Below are positions 42,540 to 53,289 of a stretch of DNA of 64,000 nucleotides, one piece after another (position 1 is the first letter of the stretch; the number at the start of each line of letters is the position of its first letter). This DNA comes from Pseudopyrenochaeta lycopersici (Eukaryota; Ascomycota; Dothideomycetes; Pleosporales; Pseudopyrenochaetaceae). The stretch lies in assembly GCA_003313425.1 (NCBI GenBank), contig NHZP01000005.1, forward strand, positions 1-64,000, written 5' to 3'. A program made the position numbers and the translations under genes. The notes below the pieces were generated by a model. That model was not told where the DNA came from, did no database searches, and saw nothing but the letters and a program-made list of their open reading frames with translations.

Positions 42540-45500
42540 AATCTACTTCCCTTACTCTACTAATAATTATGTAACCTAATAAAACTCCCTTACTAAATTA
42601 TTACTTTCTACTATGTCTAGTAACTATTTTCTTCCTAAATACTCTATTAAAGTTATGCTTTCTCCTATATTATTAATACCTAACTCTTGTAACCGCGCAT
42701 ACTATTAGTCTAAAATCTCTCTGTAACTAAATACTATACCTGTTAACCCTGTAATTAATACTCCCTTATATTAATAACTTCCGCCTAGTACTCTTTAATA
42801 CTACCCCTTCTTATTTAGCTCCTAGCTGTTGTATATCTCCTACAGTACTCTACTGCACAGGAAACATCCTAAATAAAACTTAAACTAAATCTGCTCTTCT
42901 ATAGTCTTTACTATCTCCTTTATAACTATACTCTTAGCCCGCTAATACTACTATACATAGTATCTACTCTACAGATTGCTAGCTCCCTCGTATATACTGT
43001 ATTAGTTCGCCTACTACGCTAACTGCCTGCGCACCTACTCCACGTTAGTAAACTCTTACTGTTAGCGCTCTCCTAATGTCTGCTACAGGCCCCGCCGCTC
43101 TTGCTCCTACTGCTAAAACGCGTGCTGCGTCTCCTCTCGCTTAACGTTAACTACGTCTATCTCAGCCCCCTCGCTGTTCTTATGCTCTCTCTCCTCTGCT
43201 ATCTCTTCTCCTGTAACCTCCTCCTACTGCCTGTTAATCCCCTGGTATACGTCGCACATCTCCTTATTATCCTCCTTACTGCACTCTACGCGATCCTTCC
43301 TCCCGTCTAAGTACCTGTCTAACACCTCCCTCTTATATCCTGCTATTCTGCTCTCGCCTCCTATAAATCTCCTTACTAATACCTTCTCTGCTTCTGTCTA
43401 CCTATTATTAGCGCGTTATTACTCTTCCTAAATAATTAAAATTACCTTGCTCCGCAACCTGTCTTAGCCTACTCTACTACTCTCCTGCGCGTACTCTAAT
43501 ATTATGAACGGCTAGTTAATGTAAATAATGCACCGCACGTCTGGTATATTGACGCCTATGCCTAACGCGCTCGTTACTACGATTACGCGCTGCTTACCTA
43601 CTATAAAGTCTGCTAACATACTTACCTTGCCTATAGCGTTGGCGTAATACGCACGACAATCTAACTGCTCTGCTAACGCGTTAACCTTTAGTTTTAAGTT
43701 ACTATATATAATAATCTTGCCTGTCTTGTACTTTCGGAGCCTCCGCTGCACCTTCTTTACTACTATTAATTTAACTATTTTCTTCTTTACAGACCTGCTA
43801 ACCTTAATTATTTAATATGCTACGTTTACCCTTGTTATTAGCTATCTAAACATCTTTACTTACTCTCGTGCAAAACACATCCGTTAATATAACTCGTCCT
43901 CTTCGCTTAGCGGTAATATTGCTGTTAACAACACTATCTGCGTCTTAGCTGCTACCAGCTTACCTAACTGCTGCATCTGCTTACGGAACGTGTACTAACG
44001 GTTTAATACAATGTAATATTTATTAATTACGATACAGTCTAGCTGCCGCGTCACTCGCAGCTAATTTAAAAACGTCGTAAAGTCTTCTCCTATAGCTAAC
44101 TTAGGCGTTACAAAAACGATAGCAGCTGCGTTAGGCGGGCAACAACTCTCCCACTCAGCACATAATATGCCCAGCTCCTTACACTACTATATTATGTCTC
44201 TGCGCAACGATACTAACAGCATAATAACAACCGTTGTCCCGCCTTATTCTGCCTACGCTGGCAACATAAATAACATGCTCTTACCCGCGCCTGTTAGTAT
44301 TACGGCAACAACGGGACTTTTACCTACGACGATCGCCTTAATTACTTTCTTCTGCACACCCCTAAACTTTACTTTATTACCCTTAAGCTGTTTAAACTGC
44401 GCAACTAAATCTATCTTTACTAAACACTCCTGTTGCTCTAGTCTTGCCTTATTAGCCTTATTTTTAAACAGCGCCCTTTTCCGCTTCTTACAGTCTATCG
44501 CTCCTTATACAGCTAACTAAAACCCTAAAAATTAATGCTAATTAGTACTTAAATCGCGGAACAGCTGCCTTTTATCTACTACTACGCCCGCCTGCTCTAT
44601 AATTCCTTATGCGTATACTATGCCCGCTACGTGTGAAGTGTGCCCAGACTATTCGTCTGCGATAATAGCTGCTATGTTTTCTTCCCTCTACGCTTTATTA
44701 TCCTCGCCCTCCTTAGCTGCAAACGCTGTCAAACCACGCAAAAATCGCTAGCTAATACTAATAGCAATCTCACAGTATGCCGCAATCGTTAGCTCCTGCC
44801 CTGCCAGTCCCGCCCTACTCTCGCGCTTTAATATTTCCTGCACACGCTTAGACGTCTACTTGCGTCCGTTTAGGTCAGCAGGCCATAAGTGCGATAAAAT
44901 AGCCTCTTTCTTCTACACTATTATTTTAAGTTACTGCTAGAATAGTAACACTAGCTATAAGTACTATACTAGCAGCTCGCCTACCTCGCGCGGCAAGTAG
45001 CGATAGATTACCTTAACATCGCCACTAATAGCGTACCCTTTATAGTATCGTGTGACGTACACTACTATACTATCTTTAATAAATATATTATAGTATCCGC
45101 CTTTCGTTGTGTTTTAGTATTAGACACTTAATATCTCTGTTACTCGTGCGGGCTGCCTACCTAACATATGCAGTAAAGCAATTAGCTTCTCCTAAAACGC
45201 AACTACGCGGTCTATATACTACTCTACCTCTTTCCTGTTAATACTAGAACGTGTAGCTAGCTTAATAAACCGCTCTTATACTGCAGCGTCCTGCTCTACC
45301 TACTTAAAAAGCTACTTCTCCCTATCTACAGGCATGCGGGTGCGCTAGTCCTGCAAAAAATTCTACCCAGGTCAGTCGTTGGTCGGGTTGTCGCGCAGCT
45401 GCTCCTACAGAACCTAGGGCACTTAATCTGCTGTCTACCCAGCGCAAAATAACAGCTCCTTAAGTAGTAACTGCTTACTCTCTGCCTGCATCCTGTACAC

Positions 45501-47192
45501 TATGCTACGGAACTAGGACATAGTAAAGTGCAAGTTCTTATACAGCAGCTTGTCCCTCCCTATCTACTTAACGTGCCTGCGCGCGGTAGTGTTGTAATAC
45601 ACCTTAAGCCCGTACGTACGCAAGTCGAGCATCTACTGCATTAGGCTGTGGCTGCCTCGCACCATAAACTTATCTATTATCTTCTGCACGAACTCTAAAC
45701 ACCCCTTCGGTTAATACTAGGCTGGGCTGCTGCTACCGTCGCTGCCGTACGCGCTGTCGTCGTCGAAGTCGTCGTCCTCAAACAGCTCGGACAGCTTAAG
45801 CGCCCGCTGCACTACTATGAAACGGGTAACTTTAATCACGGACAATAATATTAGCAGGTACAGCTTAGGGCCCTTCCAGCCGTCCTCTTTCACGCCCAGC
45901 ACGGCTAACGCATACACCAACGCGCAGTCGTACTCCTTGCAGCGGATAACCTAGTTAAGCAGCGCAATACAAAACTCCAAGCACGCTTTCTAGATCAGGG
46001 TCAGCTTTTCGTACTCAGGCTCGTCATTAGGCTCAGACAGTTCCCGCTAGCCAAGCTTATTAATCATAATCTCGTCCTCAGCCTCAACCTAATCCTTAAC
46101 CTAATCCCCCACCTCTATCTCAACTCCTTCCACGTCTCTTTCTACCTACTCAACCAGTGCCTTCCACGCTTCACGCTGCTGCCGCGTGAATCAATATCTA
46201 GGGCTCTTCCAGCTGTGCTCCCGCTACATGCGGGCAAAAAACATCAACATCTACTTCCATAGCCGTAATCGCTCCTTAATTAACGTATTATCCATGTACG
46301 CTTGCAGCGGCGTGTACCTAGTCTAATGCATCTCAGTACAAATCGCCTCCATGCGCACGAATATGCCTGTCCGCTTAATAATAGATGCCTAGCTAACGCA
46401 GGCCAGCCTATCCATAGCGTTCCAAATAGCCGCCTCGACGGGCTCATCGTCTTTGTCTAGGTCCACATTCAGCTCCTCAATGCTCGCAAGCAAGTTAGGG
46501 CGCTTTACATCAATCAAGTACAGCAGCCACCCTGTCCGATCCAGCCATAGCGCCGCCTCGTCCTTCTCGCCGTCTTAGATAGATATCTTAGCCTGGTTCT
46601 TAACGTGAGCCCATGCCTTAGCCATCTCCTCGCCTACCCGCGCCCATGCTGCCTCGCCTTCAGTAGGGACGGGCTGTAGGCCGTAATCTTATACGTAATG
46701 CACTTCGAAGTACTACAACCCGTGCCAGCTGCCAAACAATTACTAGCAGTACACACGTTTACAGCCATCTTCTACCTGCGTCTATAACACCTTCTCACAG
46801 GTTCAGCTTAGGCGTCCTCGCTTCTTCCTTACAGACCACCCGTTATAGCATTAACGCCAGTGCACCTTAATTAAATCAACAGTCCTTGCGATATGCTAGC
46901 AGCGTTCTAGGTCTAATTAACACAATAGTCCGTCGTCGTACACTAGCAGCTGTAGGATCAGGTCCACGTCGTTGCGTAGTAGCTCCAACTCGCTAGGGTA
47001 CCATAGCAAGTCTGCCCACTGCCGGATAGCAACTCCAATAGCCATAGCTCTTATTTACGGCTTCTTATGCAGCTTTTATAAATAGCCCTCAATCTAATCC
47101 AGCCATACCGCGTACCAGCACTCTTTACACACGGCTACCCAATACTAGACCAGATGCTCAAAGTACTAATACTCCATTCCTGCTTCTGACAT
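42540..47192 (-). pseudogene. Telomere-linked RecQ-type helicase, second lineage (RIP-degraded)
   Basis: Start ATG at 47,190-47,192 (MSEAGMEY). The N-terminal region has a C..C-containing segment (VCKECWYAVW). It continues through VPTEGEAAWARVGEEMAKAW, the fairly intact YALAVLGVKEDGWKGP...LSELFEDDDFDDDS (45,717-45,920) and YGLKVYYNTTARGHVKW. The helicase core follows. Motif I is AVILTGAGKSMLFMLPA (~44,300). The C-terminal lobe is KTGKIIIYSN...VVTSALGIGVNIPDVRCIIYIN (43,512-43,751). Motif VI is QESSRVGQDR, where QESGRAGRDR is usual. The C-terminus has FYLGCFLC and SITLIEYLGRK (~42,700). Many TAG/TAA stops. It differs clearly from the 21,893-26,715 gene. It is head-to-head with the gene at 47,412. 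Confidence 0.85.
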
Positions 47193-47411
47193 CCTAGCAA
47201 CTTGAAGTTCCTATTTTCCATGCTGCTAGCATCGTTTTATACGCTTTATACTAAACTCGTGTTGCTAGTTGCGCGTCAGCTTACATGGTTCAGGCTAATC
47301 TCCGTTTAGGCCGTCACCCTCGTCAGGGGGCTCACCGCAACCCGCTTACTTCCTCTCTCCCTACATCACCCACGTAAACAAACAAAGATATCGCAATCAT
47401 CATCACCTACT
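47193..47411. promoter_or_regulatory. Shared intergenic region of divergent helicase/companion pair
   Basis: 219 bp between divergent start codons, so a bidirectional promoter is likely by position. A pyrimidine-rich run (CTTCCTCTCTCCCT) and an ATCATCATCACC stretch precede the plus-strand ATG. Confidence 0.5.
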
Positions 47412-49133
47412 ATGCACTAGGTCTCTCTTCTTAATCAAGCGGCACAATAATTCAACGGCAGCCCACAGAGCTTCCCGCTAGCCTGCGAGGCGGGCGTTAC
47501 CTCTAGCTACAGATACGAGCCACCGAACATAGACTACCAGAAGCTGTTCTTCCGCCAGGTGACAGTTCCTAGCTCGCGTCCTAGCAGGTCAACCCGCCTT
47601 TACAGTGCTGGCTGGCTCATTCCCAACAAGACTAGCGTTTATAATCCAGTGTTTATTGCACACTCTACTCTATCAGCAATCTAGCTGTTACAGAAGACGC
47701 TTACCCGAGATGCGCTACCAGACGATGCGTAGGACAAGCTCGTCTGCGCCGCGCAGGACCTCGCGCGTAGGCAATTAGACGGCTTCCAAGAAGAACCACC
47801 TTCAGCGCAGAGGCCTCGCGAGTCTCCGCCACGATCTACGAAGCGGGCTTTGCCATAGGCCGCTGCGACTACTCCGATCCTGTCGTCAAAGCGGCCCCAG
47901 CTTCGTACAGAGTCTCCTAGCCCAGCTACGCCGCAGCTGTCGCAGTCTAAGGAGCCTGAGGAGCCTGTCCACGCACAAGCCGGCCAGGAGGAACTCCCTC
48001 TAATCACGACGGTCACCAACAACAACCGCCGTGCTGAGCGAGCCCGTGTTTTAAAGCGGGAAGCAGCGCAGGCTAAGAAGAAGCTTAAGCTAGGTCTAAT
48101 ACCGCCGCCAGATAAGGCGCCTCGCAAGGAACACGGCGCCTATACTTCAATATCGCAGCAGGATAAGCCGTTCGTCGCCTAGATCATCAAGCAGCCTGTC
48201 AACAAAGATCAAGACCTCTTCAGCAGCGCCGCAGCGCCTTACGCAACAGCTTCCAGCATGCTCAACAAGGCGCGTGCTATTAGCAACGCTTCCTCCCAGG
48301 CCTCTGCTACTACCTTCCTGCGAAGCTGGCGCACCCAAGGAACGCCTTTTATACAAGAGCCTAGAGAGAGTCGCCCGCCTGCTTCCTCCCGCAACCGCTA
48401 GCAGCTGTCGCAGAGGAGTAGTTCTTCAGCCGTACCCCAGAGCACACTCGCCTCAGCCTAGAGCCTGTGCGATCGCTATAAGCAGGAGCTAGACATCATC
48501 CACATCAAGTACCGCTAGGCCATAGCTTTCCTCAGCAAGGCCTACACAGAGAAGATAGACGAAATTAGGAGACAGGACGCAGCGTCTAGTAACAACACGA
48601 CCAGCAACTACTACAGCAAGGGCAAGGTCAGTTCGGAGGCCATTAACGCCTTACTGCCCTTAGTCTCTTTTACACTAACGCCTGAGCAGCGGCTACAGTT
48701 CAAGAAGCGCCTGCACTAAGCGCTTCGCTAGTACGAAGCAGCAAAACAGCTAGGCTGGGGCATGCTCTGCTTAATACCGCACGACATCGTCACCAACTCT
48801 TAGGTAGAAAACAATCTTCGCATTCGATACTAGCACGTCTAGCTAGAGCTAGTTACAAAGGTAAATCCAGTCGCGCATAAAGCAAGTATAGCCTTAGATA
48901 CCTGGCTAGGCTCAGAAGGCATCTCTAGCGGCTCAATTAGCAACAAGGAAACACTGTCAATCAAAGCAATAGCGCCGACGCCTCCCACGCAGGTCAAGGA
49001 GATTAAAGATAGCGAAGACACTAAAAACAAAGCCGTTAAGCCTGCGCCGTCTCAAGCGACCACAAAAAGCCCCGCGCCTACTCGTCCAATGCGTCAGCTT
49101 ACCTTACTTAAGCTGTGTAAGCCTCAGGCGTAG
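47412..49133 (+). pseudogene. Unrecognised companion gene of the helicase (574 codons, RIP stops)
   Basis: One frame from ATG 47,412 to TAG 49,131-49,133 contains about 14 internal stops. All are TAG or TAA where Gln or Trp is expected, with no frameshift. The N-terminal ~100 residues are aromatic-rich (SSYRYEPPNIDYQKLFFRQ, LYSAGWLIPNKTSVYNPVF). A Ser/Pro/Gln-rich region follows, then a basic helix (NNRRAERARVLKREAAQAKK, ~204-223). Next come DRYKQELDIIHIKYR and a conserved C-terminal block (LGWGMLCLIPHDIVTN, ALDTWLGSEGISSGSISNKE, RPMRQLTLLKL). I do not recognise a family; a DNA-binding role is only a guess from the basic helix. The 3' half recurs at 51,690-52,320. Confidence 0.65.
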
Positions 49134-49534
49134 ATCTAGCGTTATAATAAATTGTTTTCTGCTTTACAATAAATATCTTATTATCTTATGCTATCCACCA
49201 TGTTTAACGTTCAGAAGCAATGTTGCGCTACAGCCCTCGTCCTTTCCGTGCTAGCGCAACCCTAACCTGCGAACACCAACCCCAAAGTCCATCACGCACG
49301 CAAGTTAACACGCTAAAAATTACACAGATGGCGTACTTTAATGTTTAGTAAAGCATATTTAGTTTTTAGGAGGATTAAACGTGACCTTATTAAACAAATA
49401 GAGTTAGAAGTATCCATAGAAATAATCGAACAATAGAGGGGTCTCACATATACCGTTAGTTCCTGTATTTTACGTCCCTAACAAATGCAAACCCCTAAAT
49501 CGAACAATACATTGTTCGATCTCCCGATTTTGGT
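49134..49534. other. Junction sequence with ATCGAACAAT palindrome
   Basis: Non-coding interval between the companion gene and the second helicase fragment. It contains a perfect inverted repeat ATCGAACAAT-AC-ATTGTTCGAT (49,499-49,520) and another single copy of the arm at 49,425-49,434. It lies about 15 bp before homology to the other helicase copy begins. Confidence 0.6.
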
Positions 49535-51371
49535 TAGAGATATGCTTAGCGTAGGCAAGTAGGCTAATTATAACGTTTATTAGGCTATGCGAGCTATTAA
49601 CAAGATAGCGCGCTCGCTGCTGTAGTAGAGCAGCTGTCGCGGCAGCACCCTGCTCTGCGCGCTGGGCAGAGGGGAGGAAGGCCTTAGTAGCAAGCACGCG
49701 TACGCAGTAGATAAGGGAGCTAAGAAGAGTAGTAAACTGTAAGGCGTCGCGTAGCTGGTTCGTATCTAGGTTAATACCTAGCGCAGCTAGGAAGTAGATT
49801 AGGCCGCTGTTAAAAGGCTGGTGGTATATCTCCTGGCAGAACAGCGCCTTAGACAGACTTAGGACAGCTCTCTGCTATTCGCCTGTATTACTGCTGCAGT
49901 CGCTGCCTGTTAGTAACCTCCAGAGCTTTACGGCTTCCTGCTTCTGCCCGCCGTACCAGGGGAATAGGCGGGCGATATACTGCAGTCCCCTGCCTGCCTC
50001 CTCCTCCCTCTCCTCCCCCTCCTCCTCAGAAGCAATCAGCCGCAGGCAGTAGCAGATTAGTCGTGCCCAGAGCCTTACCGCGCGACGTTGGCTTGCTGTC
50101 TTCTGCATACAACCTAGCGGGCGTATATCAGACCGCTGTAGACTTGCACTGCGTAGCCAGCGTAGCGTCTCAAGGGATAGCGAGCTGAGTCCCTCAACCG
50201 CCTGCTCCACTACCTCCTCAACGCGGCGGACCGCGCCCTGTAGTGCTAGCTCGTCGTCGCCTGGCAGCCGTACAGCGTAGGCGAGCCGCTTCCAGTCTGG
50301 GTAGGCCTTAAGGTGCTGCTCCTATTGCGTCCGCTTAAACTAGCTAGTGCGGTCGTAGAGAGAAACCTCCTTAGCGATTTAGCTAATAGCTTCTTGGTCC
50401 TGACGCTTAATAGCTGTCCATTCAGCTACTAAGCTAGTAAGCGTCTCCTGGTAATCTGGCTGCTTGCTCTGCTGTTGCTGCGGCTGATCCTGCGGCTGAT
50501 CCTGCGTCTGATCCTGCGTCTGATCCTGCGTCTGCTCCTGCTCCTGCTCCTGTGTCTGCTCCTGCGTCTGCTCCTGCTCCTGCGTCTGCTCCTGCTCCTG
50601 CTCCTGTGTCTGCTCCTGCGTCTGCTCCTGCTCCTGCGTCTGCTCCTGCTCCTGCGTCTGCTCCTGCTCCTGCGTCTGCTCCTGCTCCTGCGTCTGCTCC
50701 TGCTCCTGCGTCTGCTCCTGCTCCTACGTCTGCTCCTGCTCCTGCGTCTGCTCCTGCTCCTGCGTCTGCTCCTGCTCCTGCGTCTGCTCCTGCTCCTGCG
50801 TCTGCTCCTGCTCCTGCGTCTGCTCCTGCTCCTGCGTCTGCTCCTGCTCCTGCATCTGCTCCTGCTCCTGCGTCTGCTGCTCGGCCTGTACTACAAAGTA
50901 CCAGACGTAGCGCCGTTCGCGGAAAAAAGTCTGCACCTTAACTGGCCTCCATAGCTGCGTAGCGTGCTCCTAGTGCGAGGTCGCAGAGGCAGAGGACCAG
51001 CGTGTAAGCTTTATACCGTGCTACTAGTTTATATATTTCTGTATACACTTACGGCTTATGCTTAGAAAGCCGCAGCGCTTACTAGTAGTAGTGCTACTAC
51101 TACTACTGCTGCTGCTACTACTAGCGACGTAATTACAGCAGAGAAATGCGTCCTAAGGGGAACCTAGCTCCGCGATAGGAGGGCTGTTTAGTTAAGGGAG
51201 AGGGACCTCCGCTAGCGGGTTTAAGTTAAGGCCTTAGTAGGCTGTAAGCAGCTCTCTCCGCTGCGTTGCAGGCATACTATGCTAGCGCTCTAGGTGCTAA
51301 TTAAGGCTGTAGACAGCGCAGGTATGCTAGCGGCAGACAAGGACGCTGTAGGATAGGAGAAAGGTAAACAT
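49535..51371 (-). pseudogene. 5' fragment of telomere-linked helicase (duplicate of 25,126-26,715)
   Basis: Collinear with the N-terminal part and upstream region of the helicase at 21,893-26,715. Homology runs 49,535-51,666 against about 25,126-27,008. Start ATG at 51,369-51,371. Contains the zinc-like N-terminus, VQTFFRERRYVWYFVVQAE, an expanded Gln-rich repeat and EGLSSLSLETLRWLRSASLQ (49,875-50,210). The central block and the helicase domain are missing, and the fragment ends at a palindrome-bearing junction. Confidence 0.85.
50478..50887. repeat. 15 bp repeat (CTCCTGCTCCTGCGT) encoding (TQEQE)n
   Basis: More than twenty copies plus a few 12 bp GATCCTGCGTCT units at the left end. It occupies the same protein position as the 12 bp array at 26,095-26,220, but with a different unit and about three times the length. 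Confidence 0.95.
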
Positions 51372-51689
51372 TATAGATAGTCTTTCTTTTTCTCTCTTTT
51401 ATTCCCTCTTGCTTTTACTCTTATTTATTCTATTATATAGAACGCGTAGTTACGCGTCTAGGAACGCGATTTATGCTCTAACGCGTTACACGTAGGTACT
51501 AGCTAATCTAGGTTAGAGCACTAGCTAAGAAAGGTTTAGTCGCAGAATAAAGGGGGCGGACGCATTCTTCTAGGTGTTCTCCTTCTGTTTCGTAAGATTA
51601 GCGAACGCACGGGGCAAGAGAAAAAAGGGGGAGACCGCATAGTTCTGGGTGTTCATAAGGCCTGGAAGAGCTAGCAGCCGTCTATATTA

Positions 51690-52320
51690 AGTCTTAATAG
51701 GTATCTACTCTCCTAGGCTAAGCATATACTAACAAAATAGCGCAGATCTAGTATAACAACTTTATCTCTAGTAATAACAGGACGCAAAATTAGTATAGAA
51801 AAGGTCCTGTCTGCACTAAGGTAATTACAGCGCTGTTAGAACTAGTTAACCCTAATACTACTAAGAAGGCTAAGCTAGTATTTAGATAACGTTTAAGGTA
51901 AGTAATACGCTAGTACTTAATTATTTAGGAGTTAGGCTAGAGCATTCTAACCCTAATACTACACGACAAGATTACTAATTAGTAGATTAAACAGACCTTT
52001 TATATAGGCTAGTTACATGTCTAGATTAAGTTAGTAAAAAAGGTATACCTAGATATCTGCGCTGCTAGTAAGGCGCTTAAGAGCTAGTTAGGGCTAGAGG
52101 GAATTACTAGCGGGCCTATTAGTAAGAAGAAGACGCTAAGTATTAAGGTAGAGGCGCTAGCAACAATCTACGAGGTAGAAGAAATTTAAGATAATAAAGA
52201 TGATAATAGCGTTAACAGCGGCGTTAAGGAATCGTAAGCTTATGCTTTACTAAAGAGTCCTACTCTAGCTCCTTAGTTACGCTAGCTAACTTTACTTAAA
52301 TTATTCTATTCTCTAGAGGA
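51690..52320 (+). pseudogene. 3' half of companion gene, second heavily RIPped copy
   Basis: Translation aligns with codons ~375-565 of the gene at 47,412-49,133. Correspondences include AYTNKIAQI with AYTEKIDEI, RKGPVCTKVITALLELV with SKGKVSSEAINAL-LLV, LGLEGITSGPISKKKTLSIK with WLGSEGISSGSISNKETLSIK, and LTLLKLF with LTLLKL. It is more AT-rich, with more stops. It starts right after the helicase upstream homology ends at 51,666, so the gene's first half is missing. Confidence 0.75.
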
Positions 52321-52330
52321 AATATTAGAC

Positions 52331-52990
52331 TTAGACCTACGCTTAACTTCCTTTATTATGCTATAGATCTTATTAATAGTGTCTCTTAATATCGCGAACT
52401 TTAGTACCTAAACTTTATCTATATTCTACTTACTTAATCTATCTCTATTTACTCTAGAAATCTAATATATAATTTAGATATACTTTATGCACATTCTGTA
52501 AGCGTTATATTAATTATTAACCTTAGGAATAGTAAATAAATTAACTCTAAAAAGGTAAATAAATACACTCTAGTATCTGTGCCTACGCTAAATTTTATAT
52601 AGGCAAAGCGAATAAATACACTATCTTTGTTCGTAGAATAATAGCAGGCTTCGCTATTATTTGTGGAGTTAATAAGGTAGTTTAGTATAATCCTGTAGTT
52701 CTAGTGTTGTAAATAAGAGGTAACAATAGAATCTAAACGTGCGTGAATAACAGGAGCAGCTTTACCTATGCAGTCTGCTAGAAACGAAGGTAAGTATAGA
52801 GCCTGATTAAAAGTAATAAACAAAATAGTCTGAAATCTCATTGAATTGACGTAGCTAATGCACTAGCTACTTTGCAAAATCTCAGTTTTGAAGTGAATTC
52901 TCGTGGTGTGTAGTGCATGGTGCATGAGGTTTGGTGCATCTCCAAGTCTTATCACCAAATTTCGCTGACAAAGGAAACCTATTATCACCT
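52331..52990. other. AT-rich DNA with an unmutated ~190 bp island
   Basis: RIP-like AT-rich sequence. The exception is ~52,836-53,020, which has normal base composition and many CpA/TpG steps (GTGCATGGTGCATGAGG). The island resembles neither neighbour and is probably a separate small insertion. No gene seen. Confidence 0.45.
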
Positions 52991-53289
52991 GATTGCCTAG
53001 GTACCCTGTGCAACAGCACATTATAATAAAAAATTAATACCTTCTACTAAATATAGTAAAGCTATAAGATTAACTAGCTTTTATAAAAGTCTTTATAGTA
53101 TTAGACTTAAGAGGAGTATATAACCTTATTTATATAAAAGAAGGTAAAGAATAGAAGACTACGTTTAGAATACGCTACAGCTACTATAAGTATATAGTAA
53201 TACTTTTTAGTCTTACTAACGCACTAGCTATATACTAGGTACTTATTAATAACGTGTTAAGAGAATACCTAGATATATTTATTATTATA

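Noticed and set aside
47681..48356. Minus-strand frames opposite the companion gene
   Set aside because: Shadows: the plus-strand frame has RIP-type stops only and a homologous copy at 51,690-52,320.
50475..50954. Leu- and Ala/Pro-rich plus-strand frames
   Set aside because: Produced by the 15 bp repeat; the minus strand encodes the Gln-rich helicase segment.
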